Assembly (NCBI RefSeq): GCF_008630635.1
Contig: NZ_CP043869.1
Location: 434,001-498,000 of the forward strand
Source of the DNA: Neptunomonas concharum
Lineage (GTDB): Bacteria > Pseudomonadota > Gammaproteobacteria > Pseudomonadales > Balneatricaceae
Length of the DNA stretch: 64,000 bases
Direction of reading: 5' to 3'
Position 1 is the first letter of the stretch. Each line of letters begins with the position of its first letter. Below are positions 44,511 to 55,551 of the stretch, in pieces. The position numbers and the translations under genes are program-made. A model generated the notes under the pieces. The model was not told where the DNA came from. It worked only from the letters and a program-made list of their open reading frames with translations, and did no database searches.

Positions 44511-45632
44511 ATGTCTAAAAGAGATTATTACGAAGTATTAGGCGTCGATCGCAATACCAGCGATAAAGATATTAAAAAGGCGTTTCGTCGACAAGCGATG
44601 AAGTATCATCCTGATCGAAACCCTGATGATAAAGAAGCCGAAGAGAAATTCAAAGAGGTCAACGAAGCCTACGAAGTACTGTCAGATGCGCAGAAAAAGA
44701 GCGCCTACGATCAGTATGGCCATGCCGGGGTTGATCCTAATATGCGTGGCGGTGCTGGTGGATTTGATGGTGGCTTCTCCGACGTGTTTGGTGATGTGTT
44801 CGGTGATATCTTTGGCGGTGGTGGCGGCCGTCGGCGCAGTTCGGTTCAACGGGGCGCTGATCTTCGTTATACCATGGATCTCAGCCTCGAAGAGGCGGTG
44901 CGTGGTGTAGAGAAAACGATTAAGGTTCCCACACTCGTAGCCTGTGAGCCTTGTGATGGTACAGGAGCAAAACCGGGCACCAGCGCTAAAACCTGTAGTA
45001 CCTGTGGTGGTATGGGCCAAGTGCGTATGCAGCAAGGCTTCTTCTCCGTACAACAGACCTGCCCAACGTGTCACGGTGAAGGTAAGATCATTACGGATCC
45101 TTGCCAGCACTGCCATGGTCATGGTCGGGTTGAGAAAACTAAGACGCTGTCGGTTAAAATCCCGGCGGGTGTTGATACGGGCGATCGAGTTCGTCTCTCT
45201 GGTGAGGGCGAAGCAGGTTCCCATGGCGGTCCTGCTGGTGATCTGTATGTTCAGGTACAGGTCCGCGAGCACGCGATCTTTGAGCGCGATGGTCGCCATT
45301 TGTATTGTGAAGTGCCTATCAGCTTTATCGATGCGGCGTTAGGTGGCGAATTAGAGGTGCCTACGCTGGACGGTCGCGTTAAACTGAAGATTCCGGCTGA
45401 AACGCAAACGGGTAAACTGTTCCGACTACGTGGAAAAGGTGTCGCGCCTGTACGTGGTGGTGGAGCAGGGGACTTGATGGTGCGTGTTGTAGTAGAAACG
45501 CCAGTGAATCTGACCAGCCGTCAGAAAGAGCTGTTAAGGGAGTTCCAAGAAACGACCGACGATAGCCATAAAAAACACAGTCCAAAGAAACACTCTTTCT
45601 TTGATTCTGTGAAAAAGTTTTTTGAAGATTGA
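44511..45632 (+). CDS. dnaJ: Chaperone DnaJ (Hsp40)
   Basis: DnaJ is the co-chaperone that delivers substrates to DnaK and stimulates its ATPase. The 373-aa product has the J-domain with HPD (MKYHPDRNP). A Gly/Phe-rich stretch ([20 protein letters not shown]) comes next, then four CxxCxGxG zinc repeats ([32 protein letters not shown]) and the C-terminal client-binding domains. Intact and full length. A strong terminator follows. Confidence 0.98.
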   Translation: MSKRDYYEVLGVDRNTSDKDIKKAFRRQAMKYHPDRNPDDKEAEEKFKEVNEAYEVLSDAQKKSAYDQYGHAGVDPNMRGGAGGFDGGFSDVFGDVFGDIFGGGGGRRRSSVQRGADLRYTMDLSLEEAVRGVEKTIKVPTLVACEPCDGTGAKPGTSAKTCSTCGGMGQVRMQQGFFSVQQTCPTCHGEGKIITDPCQHCHGHGRVEKTKTLSVKIPAGVDTGDRVRLSGEGEAGSHGGPAGDLYVQVQVREHAIFERDGRHLYCEVPISFIDAALGGELEVPTLDGRVKLKIPAETQTGKLFRLRGKGVAPVRGGGAGDLMVRVVVETPVNLTSRQKELLREFQETTDDSHKKHSPKKHSFFDSVKKFFED

Positions 45633-45639
45633 TCAGCAA

Positions 45640-45658
45640 CGGGCCGCTTAGCGGCCCG
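45640..45658 (+). terminator. Terminator after dnaJ
   Basis: The eight-bp stem CGGGCCGC-TTA-GCGGCCCG is followed by ATTTGTCT. It closes the dnaKJ unit. Confidence 0.8.
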
Positions 45659-45685
45659 ATTTGTCTGATAGGGGAGAGTGGTTAA

Positions 45686-47318
<1,633 letters not shown>

Positions 47319-47343
47319 GTAGACTCCTAACTGTTTGTTTTAT

Positions 47344-47367
47344 AAGCTGCTTTCGAGCAGCTTTTTT
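47344..47367 (+). terminator. Terminator after dapB
   Basis: AAGCTGCT-TTCG-AGCAGCTT, an eight-bp stem with a UUCG tetraloop, is followed by TTTT. This is a textbook intrinsic terminator. Confidence 0.95.
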
Positions 47368-47485
47368 ATTGGTCAAAAAAAGTTAATCTCTATGTCAGAT
47401 TTTTGTTTCCTTTGATGAAATTTTTTCCTAAGGTGCTCTATACTTTCGTATAAATAAGAAGCGACCCGTAGGGAGTTAAAAGGAC

Positions 47486-47875
47486 ATGTCTGCAGAGAAG
47501 TTTCCAACATTGATAGAAATGGGTATCGATGAGCCTCATGATATTGAGCGCTATACCTCGCGTATCGAAGGCGATGTAGATATCTTGAAAATCTATTTCC
47601 ATCGTCATCAAGGCGACTGGATGGCAAAAAGCAAAAAGTTTAAATTTAAGCGTATGCATAAGAACATGCGTGTTAATGAAGGGCGTGTGCCTTATATCGC
47701 AACGACTGAGTCTTCCCCTTATTTTCTCCGAGCGGTGGCTGAATTAGACCAGCTGGTTGCTGAAGACAAATCCGCACAAACTAAAAAGCAGCGATTGCTT
47801 GATGATATTGAGCATCTGGAAAAAGTAGTTTCCCGCAAAATCGAAGATATGCGTCGCCAAATAGAAGAGCTTTAA
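47486..47875 (+). CDS. DUF3461 family protein
   Basis: This 129-aa cytoplasmic protein of unknown function starts MSAEKFPTLIEMGIDEPHDIERYT. It contains VDILKIYFHRHQGDWMAKSKKFKFKR and SPYFLRAVAELDQLVAE, which I recognise as the DUF3461 pattern. The C-terminal third is a charged coiled coil (KKQRLLDDIEHLEKVVSRKIEDMRRQIEEL). GTAGGGAG precedes the ATG. It is convergent with the next gene. Confidence 0.85.
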   Translation: MSAEKFPTLIEMGIDEPHDIERYTSRIEGDVDILKIYFHRHQGDWMAKSKKFKFKRMHKNMRVNEGRVPYIATTESSPYFLRAVAELDQLVAEDKSAQTKKQRLLDDIEHLEKVVSRKIEDMRRQIEEL

Positions 47876-47882
47876 TACTTCT

Positions 47883-48518
47883 CTATTGAAAGGGGTCAGG
47901 TAGGCGCTCTATATGTGTGGTATAGAGTATTTCGCAGGCCCCTCCACCTGTATCCTCTCGGGTTAAGGAGGTGTTCCAGTAGAAGCCATCGTCGCTTTTG
48001 ATATTCACCAGTTGCCCTGAAAGCCGAATCATTTCCCCCTCTTTTATGTCTGATATCTGGTCTTTAATATGATCATTGGCAGGTATGATATGTACATTGG
48101 CTGCACTTATCTCAATCTCTTTGCGGGGGATTGGCAGTTGATCTGTTTTCCAGCGAAACCAGCGACCGCTTTGCGAGATGGTTAGCTGGTTAGTGACAGT
48201 GGGATTTGCCATTTGTCCCCACCCTAGGGCGAGATCGACCGGTGATAAGTCAGACTCCCGATCAAATCGATAATACTCTTTACTAAGCAAGCGTGCCGAA
48301 AAATGAATGTCTGCTTTGGGGTACAGCGTGTACTTTTCTAACTGGTGAGGTGATGATTGGGTAATAGGAATTTGGATAGGCGCTTGTAAAGCACTCCCTT
48401 GAGCGCTTGTAGTCGGCGGTAGGGTGATAGCAGGCGCATCGTTGGAAGGCGTTGGCTCTGGCGACAGCCAAATGAACATCAAAACGATAGCGGCAAGCGC
48501 TCCTAGTAATCTAATCAT
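47883..48518 (-). CDS. Unknown membrane-anchored or exported protein
   Basis: This 211-aa protein begins with a hydrophobic segment (MIRLLGALAAIVLMFIWLSP), a signal anchor or signal peptide. A Pro/Thr/Ser-rich linker comes next, then a mixed domain containing YYRFDRESDLSPVDLALGWG and GRWFRWKTDQLPIPRKEIEISAANVHIIPAN. KEGEMIRLSGQLVNIKSDDGFYWNTSLTREDTGGGACEI is near the C-terminus. I recall similar short-anchor proteins annotated as hypothetical in Vibrio-like bacteria, but name no family. No operon partner is seen. Confidence 0.7.
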   Translation of the reverse strand: MIRLLGALAAIVLMFIWLSPEPTPSNDAPAITLPPTTSAQGSALQAPIQIPITQSSPHQLEKYTLYPKADIHFSARLLSKEYYRFDRESDLSPVDLALGWGQMANPTVTNQLTISQSGRWFRWKTDQLPIPRKEIEISAANVHIIPANDHIKDQISDIKEGEMIRLSGQLVNIKSDDGFYWNTSLTREDTGGGACEILYTTHIERLPDPFQ

Positions 48519-48653
48519 TATCCCTCCCGATCCTGTGGCCTCATTATATCCTAAGATGTCTGTTTTGCAGGATAAAGGCTAAGAAGTAGACAGATATTTA
48601 TTCTCCGCTCGCGATGTTCTATGCTGAATAAGAAACGGTATAGGGGATCATCC

Positions 48654-49769
48654 ATGGCTGAGGATTCAACCTACTTTATCGAGCGCTCTGGTTTGTGGCC
48701 TTTATTGCAAACCTTGGTTGCTGAGGGTTTTGATGTGGTAGGGCCTGCGGTGGCCGATCAAACTATTCAGTACAAACCCATTTACCAAGAAAGCGATCTT
48801 CCTAAAGGTTGGCATGATCAACAATCTTCAGGGCACTATCAGCTGTACCATGATATGTCGGAGCGTTTGTTTGCGTGGGCTAACGGCCCTCAGGCGATTC
48901 GTCCGTTTCTGTTTCCATCTGACGAGCTGCTATGGTCTTCAAAGCGTATGGAAGATGGCAGTTTGGTTTTTTTACCTCCGGATCCTCAACCTACAAAGAT
49001 TGCCATTCTGGGCGTTCGTGGTTGTGATATGGCAGCCGTGAATTTACAAGATCAGCACTTCTTACAGGCAAGTCATCAAGATTTAGGATACCAAAAGCGC
49101 CGATTATCGTTATTCTTGATCGCTGTTGATTGCTCTCACCCTGCCGATACTTGTTTCTGTGCTTCTACGGGCGATGGCCCCCATGCAGGTGGGGAGGCGG
49201 ATTGGAATCTAGCCGAGCTGGATAACGGCTATTTGATACGCGCAGGTACGGATGAGGGCAGGCGCTTGCTCGAAAAGCGTGCCTCTTTGCTGCAGATGCC
49301 GACGCAATCTCAAAGAGATGAGGCCATATACCAGCACCAACAAGCGATTGAGGCGCAATCAAAAGCTCTGCCCTCAGGTGACTTATCTTCAGTATTATTT
49401 GCTCATTTAGATAGTCCACAGTGGCAACGCGTAGCAGAACAATGCTTAGCGTGTGGCAACTGCACTTCCGTTTGTCCGACCTGCTTTTGTCATAAAGAAA
49501 CAGAACAGGTTTCTCTGGATGTGAGCGTTAGTGATCATTATCGATCGTGGGATAGTTGTTTCTCGCAAGGGCATGGTTATATGGCTGGCCATCAGGTCAG
49601 GCCGGATATTGCGAGTCGTTATCGACAGTGGATGACTCATAAGCTGGGGAGTTGGCACCAACAATATGGCCGTAGTGGATGTGTCGGCTGTGGCCGCTGC
49701 ACGACGTGGTGCCCTGCCGGTATCGACTTCGTCGCCGTTGCTAATGCAGTTTGTGCGGAGGACTCCTGA
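48654..49769 (+). CDS. hydB: Group 3b-type hydrogenase, iron-sulfur subunit (HydB-like)
   Basis: This is the electron-transfer subunit of a cytoplasmic sulfhydrogenase-type [NiFe] hydrogenase. The frame opens at 48621, but the ATG at 48654 has AGGGGA just upstream and gives 371 aa. Two 4Fe-4S motifs lie in the C-terminal half: CLACGNCTSVCPTCFCH from about residue 264 and CVGCGRCTTWCPAGIDF from about 343. The N-terminal two-thirds (ILGVRGCDMAAVNLQDQHFL, DCSHPADTCFCAST) match the HydB/AsrA-like family. Its stop overlaps the next start (TGATG). Confidence 0.9.
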   Translation: MAEDSTYFIERSGLWPLLQTLVAEGFDVVGPAVADQTIQYKPIYQESDLPKGWHDQQSSGHYQLYHDMSERLFAWANGPQAIRPFLFPSDELLWSSKRMEDGSLVFLPPDPQPTKIAILGVRGCDMAAVNLQDQHFLQASHQDLGYQKRRLSLFLIAVDCSHPADTCFCASTGDGPHAGGEADWNLAELDNGYLIRAGTDEGRRLLEKRASLLQMPTQSQRDEAIYQHQQAIEAQSKALPSGDLSSVLFAHLDSPQWQRVAEQCLACGNCTSVCPTCFCHKETEQVSLDVSVSDHYRSWDSCFSQGHGYMAGHQVRPDIASRYRQWMTHKLGSWHQQYGRSGCVGCGRCTTWCPAGIDFVAVANAVCAEDS

Positions 49770-50602
49770 TGGATATGAAGCGCGTGCCCGCAGAGGTCCA
49801 AGTTTTACAGTGCATTGAAGAAACGCCGAGCATTTTTACATTGAAACTGCGTATTTGTGGCCAAGCGATGCGTGAGGCTTATCAGTTTCTTCCAGGGCAA
49901 TTTAATATGCTGACATTGCCAGGTGTGGGGGAGGTTGCCATCTCGGTCGCATCGGACCCGCGGGATGGGATGTCAATTGATCATACGATCCGACAGGTTG
50001 GCCGGGTTACCGCAGGGTTATCGAAACTAAAAACCGGCGATAAATTAGGTTTGCGTGGTCCTTTTGGCCGTGGCTGGCCGCTCGAATTATTGAATGGGAA
50101 AGATATTGTGGTGGTGACGGGCGGCTTGGGCTGCGCGCCCGTCGTTTCACTGATTAACTACGTAGTGCAGCGGCGGGAACAGTTTGGTCGCCTTGCGATT
50201 GTGCAGGGTGTTAAGCATAGTGATGATCTTATTTGGGCAGAGCAATACCAGATTTGGCGACAGGTTAAAGGCACTCAGGTCTTGCTCTCAGCTGATCAAG
50301 CGGGCATGGCTTGGCCGTTCCATACGGGGAAAGTGACAGAACTACTTGGCCAGCTAGAAACTGATCCTGAGCATAGCTACGTAATGATGTGTGGCCCTGA
50401 AGGTATGATGCGTGCCTCTGCTGTAGCTCTAATCAATTCTGGCTATGCCCCAGAAAATCTTTTTCTGAGCATGGAGCGTAATATGCAATGTGCACTTGGG
50501 TTGTGTGGGCATTGTCAATTTGGAGCTGCCTTTATCTGTCGAGATGGGCCTGTCTTTAGTTACCCTGAAATCGCAGAGTTGCTAGGTAAGCGGGGGTTTT
50601 GA
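49769..50602 (+). CDS. hydG: Hydrogenase FAD/NAD(P)-binding subunit (HydG-like)
   Basis: This is the diaphorase subunit that exchanges electrons with NAD(P)H. The ATG at 49769 overlaps the hydB stop and follows GGAGGA, giving 277 aa. A ferredoxin-reductase-like FAD domain (YQFLPGQFNMLTLPGVGEV) comes first, then the nucleotide domain (VVVTGGLGCAPVVSLINYV, MMCGPEGMM). The C-terminal [2Fe-2S] motif is CALGLCGHCQFGAAFICRDGP. These are features of the HydG/GltA-like subunit of group 3b enzymes. It overlaps the small-subunit gene. Confidence 0.92.
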   Translation: MDMKRVPAEVQVLQCIEETPSIFTLKLRICGQAMREAYQFLPGQFNMLTLPGVGEVAISVASDPRDGMSIDHTIRQVGRVTAGLSKLKTGDKLGLRGPFGRGWPLELLNGKDIVVVTGGLGCAPVVSLINYVVQRREQFGRLAIVQGVKHSDDLIWAEQYQIWRQVKGTQVLLSADQAGMAWPFHTGKVTELLGQLETDPEHSYVMMCGPEGMMRASAVALINSGYAPENLFLSMERNMQCALGLCGHCQFGAAFICRDGPVFSYPEIAELLGKRGF

Positions 50603-51357
50603 TGGAACGTCTACGCATTGCTGTGCATAAATTTAGTTCCTGTGATGGTTGTCAGTTAGCCTTTCTCAATATGGGCGAAGCGTTGATTGAATTATCCGAA
50701 GCAGTAGAGATTGTGCACTTTCCTGAAGCCGGTTATGTCGATGAGTTGGCCCATGTCGATATCGCTTTTATTGAAGGTAGTATCGTGACGGCTCATGATG
50801 AAAATCGTATAGCTTCAATTCGTGCGGTGAGTAATAGACTCGTTACCATCGGTGCTTGCGCGACATCGGGAGGGATTCAGGCCTTAAAAAATGCTGCGCA
50901 AAGCCCCGATGATTGGACAGGGACGATCTATGCAACGCCTTCCTATATCGACACGCTTCGTACCTCGTCGGCGATTGCTGATTACGTCCCCGTTGATTTT
51001 GAACTTTGGGGGTGTCCCATTACGAGCCAGCAGATCGTGACGTTAGTCGGCGCCTTATTGCGCGGAGTATGGCCTGTTGATGATACTGAAAAAGTGTGTA
51101 TGTCTTGTAAACGGGCCCAATATGTATGCACGCTCGTTACTAAGGGGGAGCCCTGCCTAGGGCCTGTTACTCGGGCAGGATGTGGCGCGTTGTGTCCTGC
51201 ATTTGGCCGTGATTGTTTTGGCTGTTTTGGGCCATCAGATACCTGTAATGCGCAGGGGTTGGCTAACCGTTTTGTCGGTTTAGGGTATCAACCAGAGCGT
51301 ATAGCAAGGCGCTTTCGGTTGATTCATTCTACGCGCACGGACTGGTCAGTGACCTAG
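50602..51357 (+). CDS. hydD: [NiFe] hydrogenase small subunit (HydD-like)
   Basis: This small subunit carries the proximal 4Fe-4S cluster that feeds the active site. The ATG at 50602 overlaps the hydG stop, giving 251 aa. The N-terminal CDGCQLAFLNMGEAL and the middle GACATSGGIQALKN match the NADH:ubiquinone oxidoreductase 20 kDa/HydD family. So does the C-terminal cluster region CMSCKRAQYVCTLVTKGEPC. There is no Tat signal, consistent with a cytoplasmic enzyme. Confidence 0.93.
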   Translation: MERLRIAVHKFSSCDGCQLAFLNMGEALIELSEAVEIVHFPEAGYVDELAHVDIAFIEGSIVTAHDENRIASIRAVSNRLVTIGACATSGGIQALKNAAQSPDDWTGTIYATPSYIDTLRTSSAIADYVPVDFELWGCPITSQQIVTLVGALLRGVWPVDDTEKVCMSCKRAQYVCTLVTKGEPCLGPVTRAGCGALCPAFGRDCFGCFGPSDTCNAQGLANRFVGLGYQPERIARRFRLIHSTRTDWSVT

Positions 51358-51367
51358 GAGGTGCCAG

Positions 51368-52663
51368 ATGAGTAAGCGCCGAGTGGATCTATCGGTACCT
51401 ATCTTAGCCAGAGTAGAGGGCGAGGGTGCGTTAGATTTAATTATCCAAGACGGCAACATTGAGACCTTACGTCTGAGAATATATGAGCCACCTCGCTTTT
51501 TTGAGAAGTTCCTTGAAGGGCGTCACGTTAGCGAAGTACCCGATATGGTGGCGCGTATCTGTGGTATCTGTCCAGTTGCTTACCAAGTCAGCGCTGTTAA
51601 TGCTTTCGAGTCTCTGTTTTCGGTGGAGCCCGACCCTTGGGTTCAGCAGATGCGCAGACTGTTATATTGTGGTGAGTGGATAGAGAGTCATGCCTTACAT
51701 GTCCATATGCTGGCGCTGCCCGATTTCCTAGGGTATGCAAGTGGTATTGCCATGGCAAAGGATTACCCTGATCAAGTCAGGCGAGGTCTGAAGCTGCAAA
51801 GCTTGGGAAATGAAATAATGCGTTTGCTTGGCGGACGCTCTGTTCACCCGATTGGCGTCAAAATAGGTGGTTTTCACCGTGCGCCGGATAGATTATCGAT
51901 CAGCAAGCTGCTGGCTAAGTTGGAGGCAGCACTCCCTGAAGCTGAAGCAATGTTGGCCTGGCTTAATCAACTCCCAGTAACAGGGCCTGCCCAAACGTTT
52001 ACTTCTGTTGCCTTGGTGTATCCAGAAGGCGCTATTGAACAAGGTGTTCTGCACTCAACGCAAGGCCACCGTTTATTGGCCGAGCAATTCACGGAGCATG
52101 TTGAAGAGTTTCAGTCACCCTACTCAACCGCATTGTGGAGCCATCTTGATCAGCAGCCGTACTTGGTTGGCCCGTTAGCGAGGCTCAATCTAATTAAACA
52201 ACATGGAGAGGGCTCTGACTATTTGTTAGATATGTTATCCCGTAACCCTCGTTTTCCTAGCCAAACACTGTTCGATAGTATGTTGGCAAGAGGTATTGAA
52301 ATTTGCTTTGCGCTGCATGAGTCTATTCAGATATTAAAGCGTTATTGTCAGCCATGCTCGCCATCGGTTGCTTGGAAGGTGGTGCCAGGAACAGGTTATG
52401 GTTGGAGCGAAGCACCCAGAGGGTTGCTATGGCACCAGTATGAGGTGGATGAGCAAGGCCATATTACGTTTGCGCGTATTGTGCCGCCTACCAGCCAAAA
52501 TCAGGCGAGAATCGAACAAGACCTACATGAATCCTTGTTAGCTTTCGGCTTAGATCAGACGGATGAAGCGCTGCAGAAACATTGTGAGCAGGTTATTCGC
52601 AATTATGATCCCTGTATATCTTGTGCAACTCACTTTCTAACGCTGAACATAAAGCGGCGATAA
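51368..52663 (+). CDS. hydA: [NiFe] hydrogenase large subunit (HydA-like, group 3b)
   Basis: This is the catalytic subunit with the NiFe(CN)2CO centre. The four Cys ligands are visible as RICGICPVAY near residue 60 and NYDPCISCATH near the end. The product is 431 aa. The Tyr following CPVA, where many groups have His, is common in group 3b to my recollection. FLTLNIKRR after the final His would be cut off by the maturation protease. SEAPRGLLWHQYEVDEQGHI is the conserved proton-path region. It is intact and is followed by its protease gene. Confidence 0.95.
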   Translation: MSKRRVDLSVPILARVEGEGALDLIIQDGNIETLRLRIYEPPRFFEKFLEGRHVSEVPDMVARICGICPVAYQVSAVNAFESLFSVEPDPWVQQMRRLLYCGEWIESHALHVHMLALPDFLGYASGIAMAKDYPDQVRRGLKLQSLGNEIMRLLGGRSVHPIGVKIGGFHRAPDRLSISKLLAKLEAALPEAEAMLAWLNQLPVTGPAQTFTSVALVYPEGAIEQGVLHSTQGHRLLAEQFTEHVEEFQSPYSTALWSHLDQQPYLVGPLARLNLIKQHGEGSDYLLDMLSRNPRFPSQTLFDSMLARGIEICFALHESIQILKRYCQPCSPSVAWKVVPGTGYGWSEAPRGLLWHQYEVDEQGHITFARIVPPTSQNQARIEQDLHESLLAFGLDQTDEALQKHCEQVIRNYDPCISCATHFLTLNIKRR

Positions 52664-52673
52664 CGTTAACGGT

Positions 52674-53132
52674 ATGGATACGATATCAAAAGTCATAGCG
52701 ATAGGTTCGCCTCACGGTGATGACCAAGTTGCTTGGGCAATAGCTGACCACCTTCATGTTAATAACTTACTTCCCCGTGTCACTGAGTGGCTCTGTTTAG
52801 ATCGGCCTGGGTTGTCATTATTACCTCATCTGCAGTCGGGAGGTGCCGTCTTGGTTATCGATGCGGCAGATTTCGGTCAACAGATAGGTGATGTATGCTT
52901 TCTGGCTCCCCATGAGTTGATGCTGAATCAGCGGGTCAAAATGACCAGTGGCCACTCTTGGGGTGTACAAGACACGTTTGAGCTGGCCGCGGCGTTATCC
53001 ATAGAGCTTCCAGTGAGCGTGGTCTGTGCTGTGCAATTGGAACAATGTTGCCCACTGGCTGATCTGTCGTTATCCCTAAAAGATCAGATTCCCGCTATCG
53101 CACAAGCTATTGTTGAGAGACTGCAACATTAA
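52674..53132 (+). CDS. Hydrogenase maturation protease
   Basis: This is a 152-aa endopeptidase of the HybD/HycI fold that trims the large-subunit C-terminus after nickel insertion. The N-terminal motif VIAIGSPHGDDQVAWAIADHL carries the Ni-sensing acidic residue and glycine-rich loop, and DAADFGQQIG and GHSWG follow. It is the last gene of the hyd cluster. The hypABCDEF maturation genes are not in the window. Confidence 0.88.
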   Translation: MDTISKVIAIGSPHGDDQVAWAIADHLHVNNLLPRVTEWLCLDRPGLSLLPHLQSGGAVLVIDAADFGQQIGDVCFLAPHELMLNQRVKMTSGHSWGVQDTFELAAALSIELPVSVVCAVQLEQCCPLADLSLSLKDQIPAIAQAIVERLQH

Positions 53133-53214
53133 ATTGTCATAACGCACTTGCACAATCTATCTGGCATGTCCTATGTTGTAGATCAATATGCGAAAAACGA
53201 CATCAGGGTAGAGT

Positions 53215-53526
53215 ATGTACAAGTTAGCTTTCTTTGTGCCTGAAGCGCAGCTGGAAGAGGTAAAAAGTGCCTTGTTTGATGCTGGTGCAGGAAAAATAGG
53301 CAATTATGAGGCTTGTTGTTGGCAAACGTTAGGTCAAGGTCAGTTTAGGCCAACCGAAGCGAGCCAGCCTTTTATTGGTACATTCAATCAGTTAGAGAAA
53401 CTTCCTGAGTGGAAGGTGGAGATGGTGTGTGAAGATCATCTTATTAAACAAGTGGTTGAGGTGTTAAAGCAGGCCCACCCCTACGAGGAAGTGGCCTATG
53501 ATGTTTGGAAATTAGCAGAGTTTTAA
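53215..53526 (+). CDS. Stand-alone NIF3-insert/YqfO-like domain protein
   Basis: This 103-aa protein starts MYKLAFFVPEAQLEEVKSALFDAGAG. GNYEACCWQTLGQGQFRPTE and the end HPYEEVAYDVWKL match the small domain (CutA/PII-like) found inside NIF3-family proteins such as YqfO. It is common as a free-standing gene in gammaproteobacteria. The molecular role is unknown. It lies between the hydrogenase and the V-type ATPase operons with its own AGGGTAGAG ribosome site. Confidence 0.85.
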   Translation: MYKLAFFVPEAQLEEVKSALFDAGAGKIGNYEACCWQTLGQGQFRPTEASQPFIGTFNQLEKLPEWKVEMVCEDHLIKQVVEVLKQAHPYEEVAYDVWKLAEF

Positions 53527-53570
53527 TCTACTGATCTATTAGTAAATCACGGCTGCATAGGGAGATTTCA

Positions 53571-54944
53571 GTGACACAGTTACTCATGCGCTATTCCCGG
53601 ATTTTGGAAATTGTTGGGGATATAGTTAAAGTTCATGTCCCTGCCACAGAAAATAAACAAACGGCTATCTGTTTTGGTGACTTAGCGCTGATTGAGAGTA
53701 TTGCCGATAGCGCTCGCCCCCCACACCTTTCGCAGGTCATTCTTTTAGAAGGTGAGGAGGTTTCTCTTCAGGTATTCTCGGGCACAAAAGGGTTGTCGAC
53801 TCACTCGGTTGTTCGCTTCTTAGGTCGATCTATGGAAGTGACTTTTTCGCCTAACATTCTCGGGCGTGCTTTTTCGGGCACTGGGCGCGCAATTGATGGC
53901 GGCCCCCAACTGAATGACGAACCGAGTATTGAAATTGATGGCCCGACGGTGAATCCGGCGCGGCGAGTGTTAGCGTCCCATATGATCCGCACCGATGTTC
54001 CTATGATCGATGTGTTCAACTGCTTGGTTGAAAGTCAGAAAATTCCTATCTTTTCGGTGGCAGGTGAGCCTTATAATCAGCTTCTTGCGCAAATTGGTAC
54101 CCATGCTGATGCCGATATTGTTGTATTTGGCGGTATGGGATTAATTTTCGATGACTATTACTTTTTTCGTAAAGCCTTCGAAGATGCGGGTGTTCTGGCA
54201 CGCACGGTTATGTTTGTGCATCAAGGTTCAGACCCGGTGGTAGAAGGGTTGTTAGTGCCGGATATGGCGCTCGCGGTCGCTGAACGTTTTGCGGTTGAAG
54301 AGGGAAAGCGTGTTTTGGTGCTGCTAACCGATATGACCGCATATGCAGATGCGCTGAAAGAGGTAGGTATTTCCATGGAACACGTGCCTTCTAATCGTGG
54401 TTACATTGGAGACCTCTACTCTCAGTTGGCGCGACGCTATGAGAAAGCCTGCGATTACCGAGGCGCAGGGTCGGTAACGATTTTATCCGTAACAACGATG
54501 CCCGGTGATGATGTAACCCATCCTGTCCCTGATAACACGGGTTACATTACTGAGGGTCAATTCTACCTTCATGATGGCGTTATAGATCCTTTTGGTTCTC
54601 TGTCTCGATTAAAACAGCATGTTATTGGTAAGGTTACTCGTGAAGATCATAGCCAGATTATGAATACCATGGTGCGCTTCTATGCCGCTGCTCAGGATGC
54701 GCAGCAAAAGCAAGCGATGTCATTTGAGTTGAGTGAATATGATCATCGGTTGTTGAAGTTTGGAGAGTTATTCCAGCGGGATTTCATGGATATCAACGTT
54801 ACGATGCCGCTAGAAGATGCTCTGGATCGTTGTTGGCAGGTATTAGCCGAGTGTTTTTCGCGGGATGAGCTGTTAATGAAAGACTCCTTGGTGGAAAAAT
54901 ATTTCCCAACGCCTGCTGATACGTTATCGCAAGTAGATCCTTAA
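53571..54944 (+). CDS. ntpB: V-type ATP synthase subunit B
   Basis: This is the non-catalytic nucleotide-binding subunit of the V1 head, 457 aa. The GTG at 53571 has AGGGAG six bases upstream; an ATG at 53586 is the alternative. It lacks a P-loop, having FSVAGEPYNQLLAQIG in its place as expected for B, and retains LTDMTAYADALKEVGISMEHVPSNRGYIGDLYSQLARRYE. It heads the seven-gene operon B-D-I-K-E-X-A. Subunit A is encoded last. Confidence 0.95.
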   Translation: MTQLLMRYSRILEIVGDIVKVHVPATENKQTAICFGDLALIESIADSARPPHLSQVILLEGEEVSLQVFSGTKGLSTHSVVRFLGRSMEVTFSPNILGRAFSGTGRAIDGGPQLNDEPSIEIDGPTVNPARRVLASHMIRTDVPMIDVFNCLVESQKIPIFSVAGEPYNQLLAQIGTHADADIVVFGGMGLIFDDYYFFRKAFEDAGVLARTVMFVHQGSDPVVEGLLVPDMALAVAERFAVEEGKRVLVLLTDMTAYADALKEVGISMEHVPSNRGYIGDLYSQLARRYEKACDYRGAGSVTILSVTTMPGDDVTHPVPDNTGYITEGQFYLHDGVIDPFGSLSRLKQHVIGKVTREDHSQIMNTMVRFYAAAQDAQQKQAMSFELSEYDHRLLKFGELFQRDFMDINVTMPLEDALDRCWQVLAECFSRDELLMKDSLVEKYFPTPADTLSQVDP

Positions 54945-54945
54945 T

Positions 54946-55551
54946 ATGGCGAAGTTGGCACTTAATAAAAGCACTCTCAATAAAGAGAGCCGCCGCTTAA
55001 AGTCGTACCGGCAGGTGGTGCCGGCGTTGGATCTTAAGCGAAAGCAGTTGATGGCGGCCCGCGTGGAAACACAAAAGTTGTTGCTAGCGCATCAAGCAGA
55101 GTTAGCGCAACTACGCGAAAAGGTGGAAGGTGAGCTGACCCTATTAGCCTCTCACGAAATTGATCTTTCAACCCTGCTAAAAGTGACAAAACTTACCCTA
55201 GTTTCACAAAACTTAGTGGGACTTAAGCTACCGCTGCTGGATGAATTAGTCGTTGAGCGTCAGGCGTATTCGCGGTTAGTGACCCCTTTTTGGGTTGACC
55301 TCTTAGTGTCTTGCCTTGAAGAGGCGTTGCAATTAGAAGTGCGTATTTCGATCGAGAATAAGCGTTTAGATTTATTAGGAAAGGGCTTGCAAAAAACGAC
55401 GCAGCGGCTGAATTTGTTCGAGAAAGTTTTGATCCCGCAAAGTGAAAAGAACCTGAGAAAAATACGCATTGCGCTCTCTGATGCGGAGCGTGCGGGCGTA
55501 GTTAGAGCCAAGATCGCGAAGAATAAACGTCGGAGTTTGGTAACTTTATGA
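54946..55551 (+). CDS. ntpD: V-type ATP synthase subunit D
   Basis: This is the central-stalk rotor subunit, 201 aa, all helical. It starts MAKLALNKSTLNKESRRLKS and ends RVKIALSDAERAGVVRAKIAK-like text (LRKIRIALSDAERAGVVRAKIAKNK), as in the D family. It begins two bases after ntpB, and its last codons overlap ntpI by four bases. A separate central-stalk subunit F is not seen in the operon. Confidence 0.9.
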   Translation: MAKLALNKSTLNKESRRLKSYRQVVPALDLKRKQLMAARVETQKLLLAHQAELAQLREKVEGELTLLASHEIDLSTLLKVTKLTLVSQNLVGLKLPLLDELVVERQAYSRLVTPFWVDLLVSCLEEALQLEVRISIENKRLDLLGKGLQKTTQRLNLFEKVLIPQSEKNLRKIRIALSDAERAGVVRAKIAKNKRRSLVTL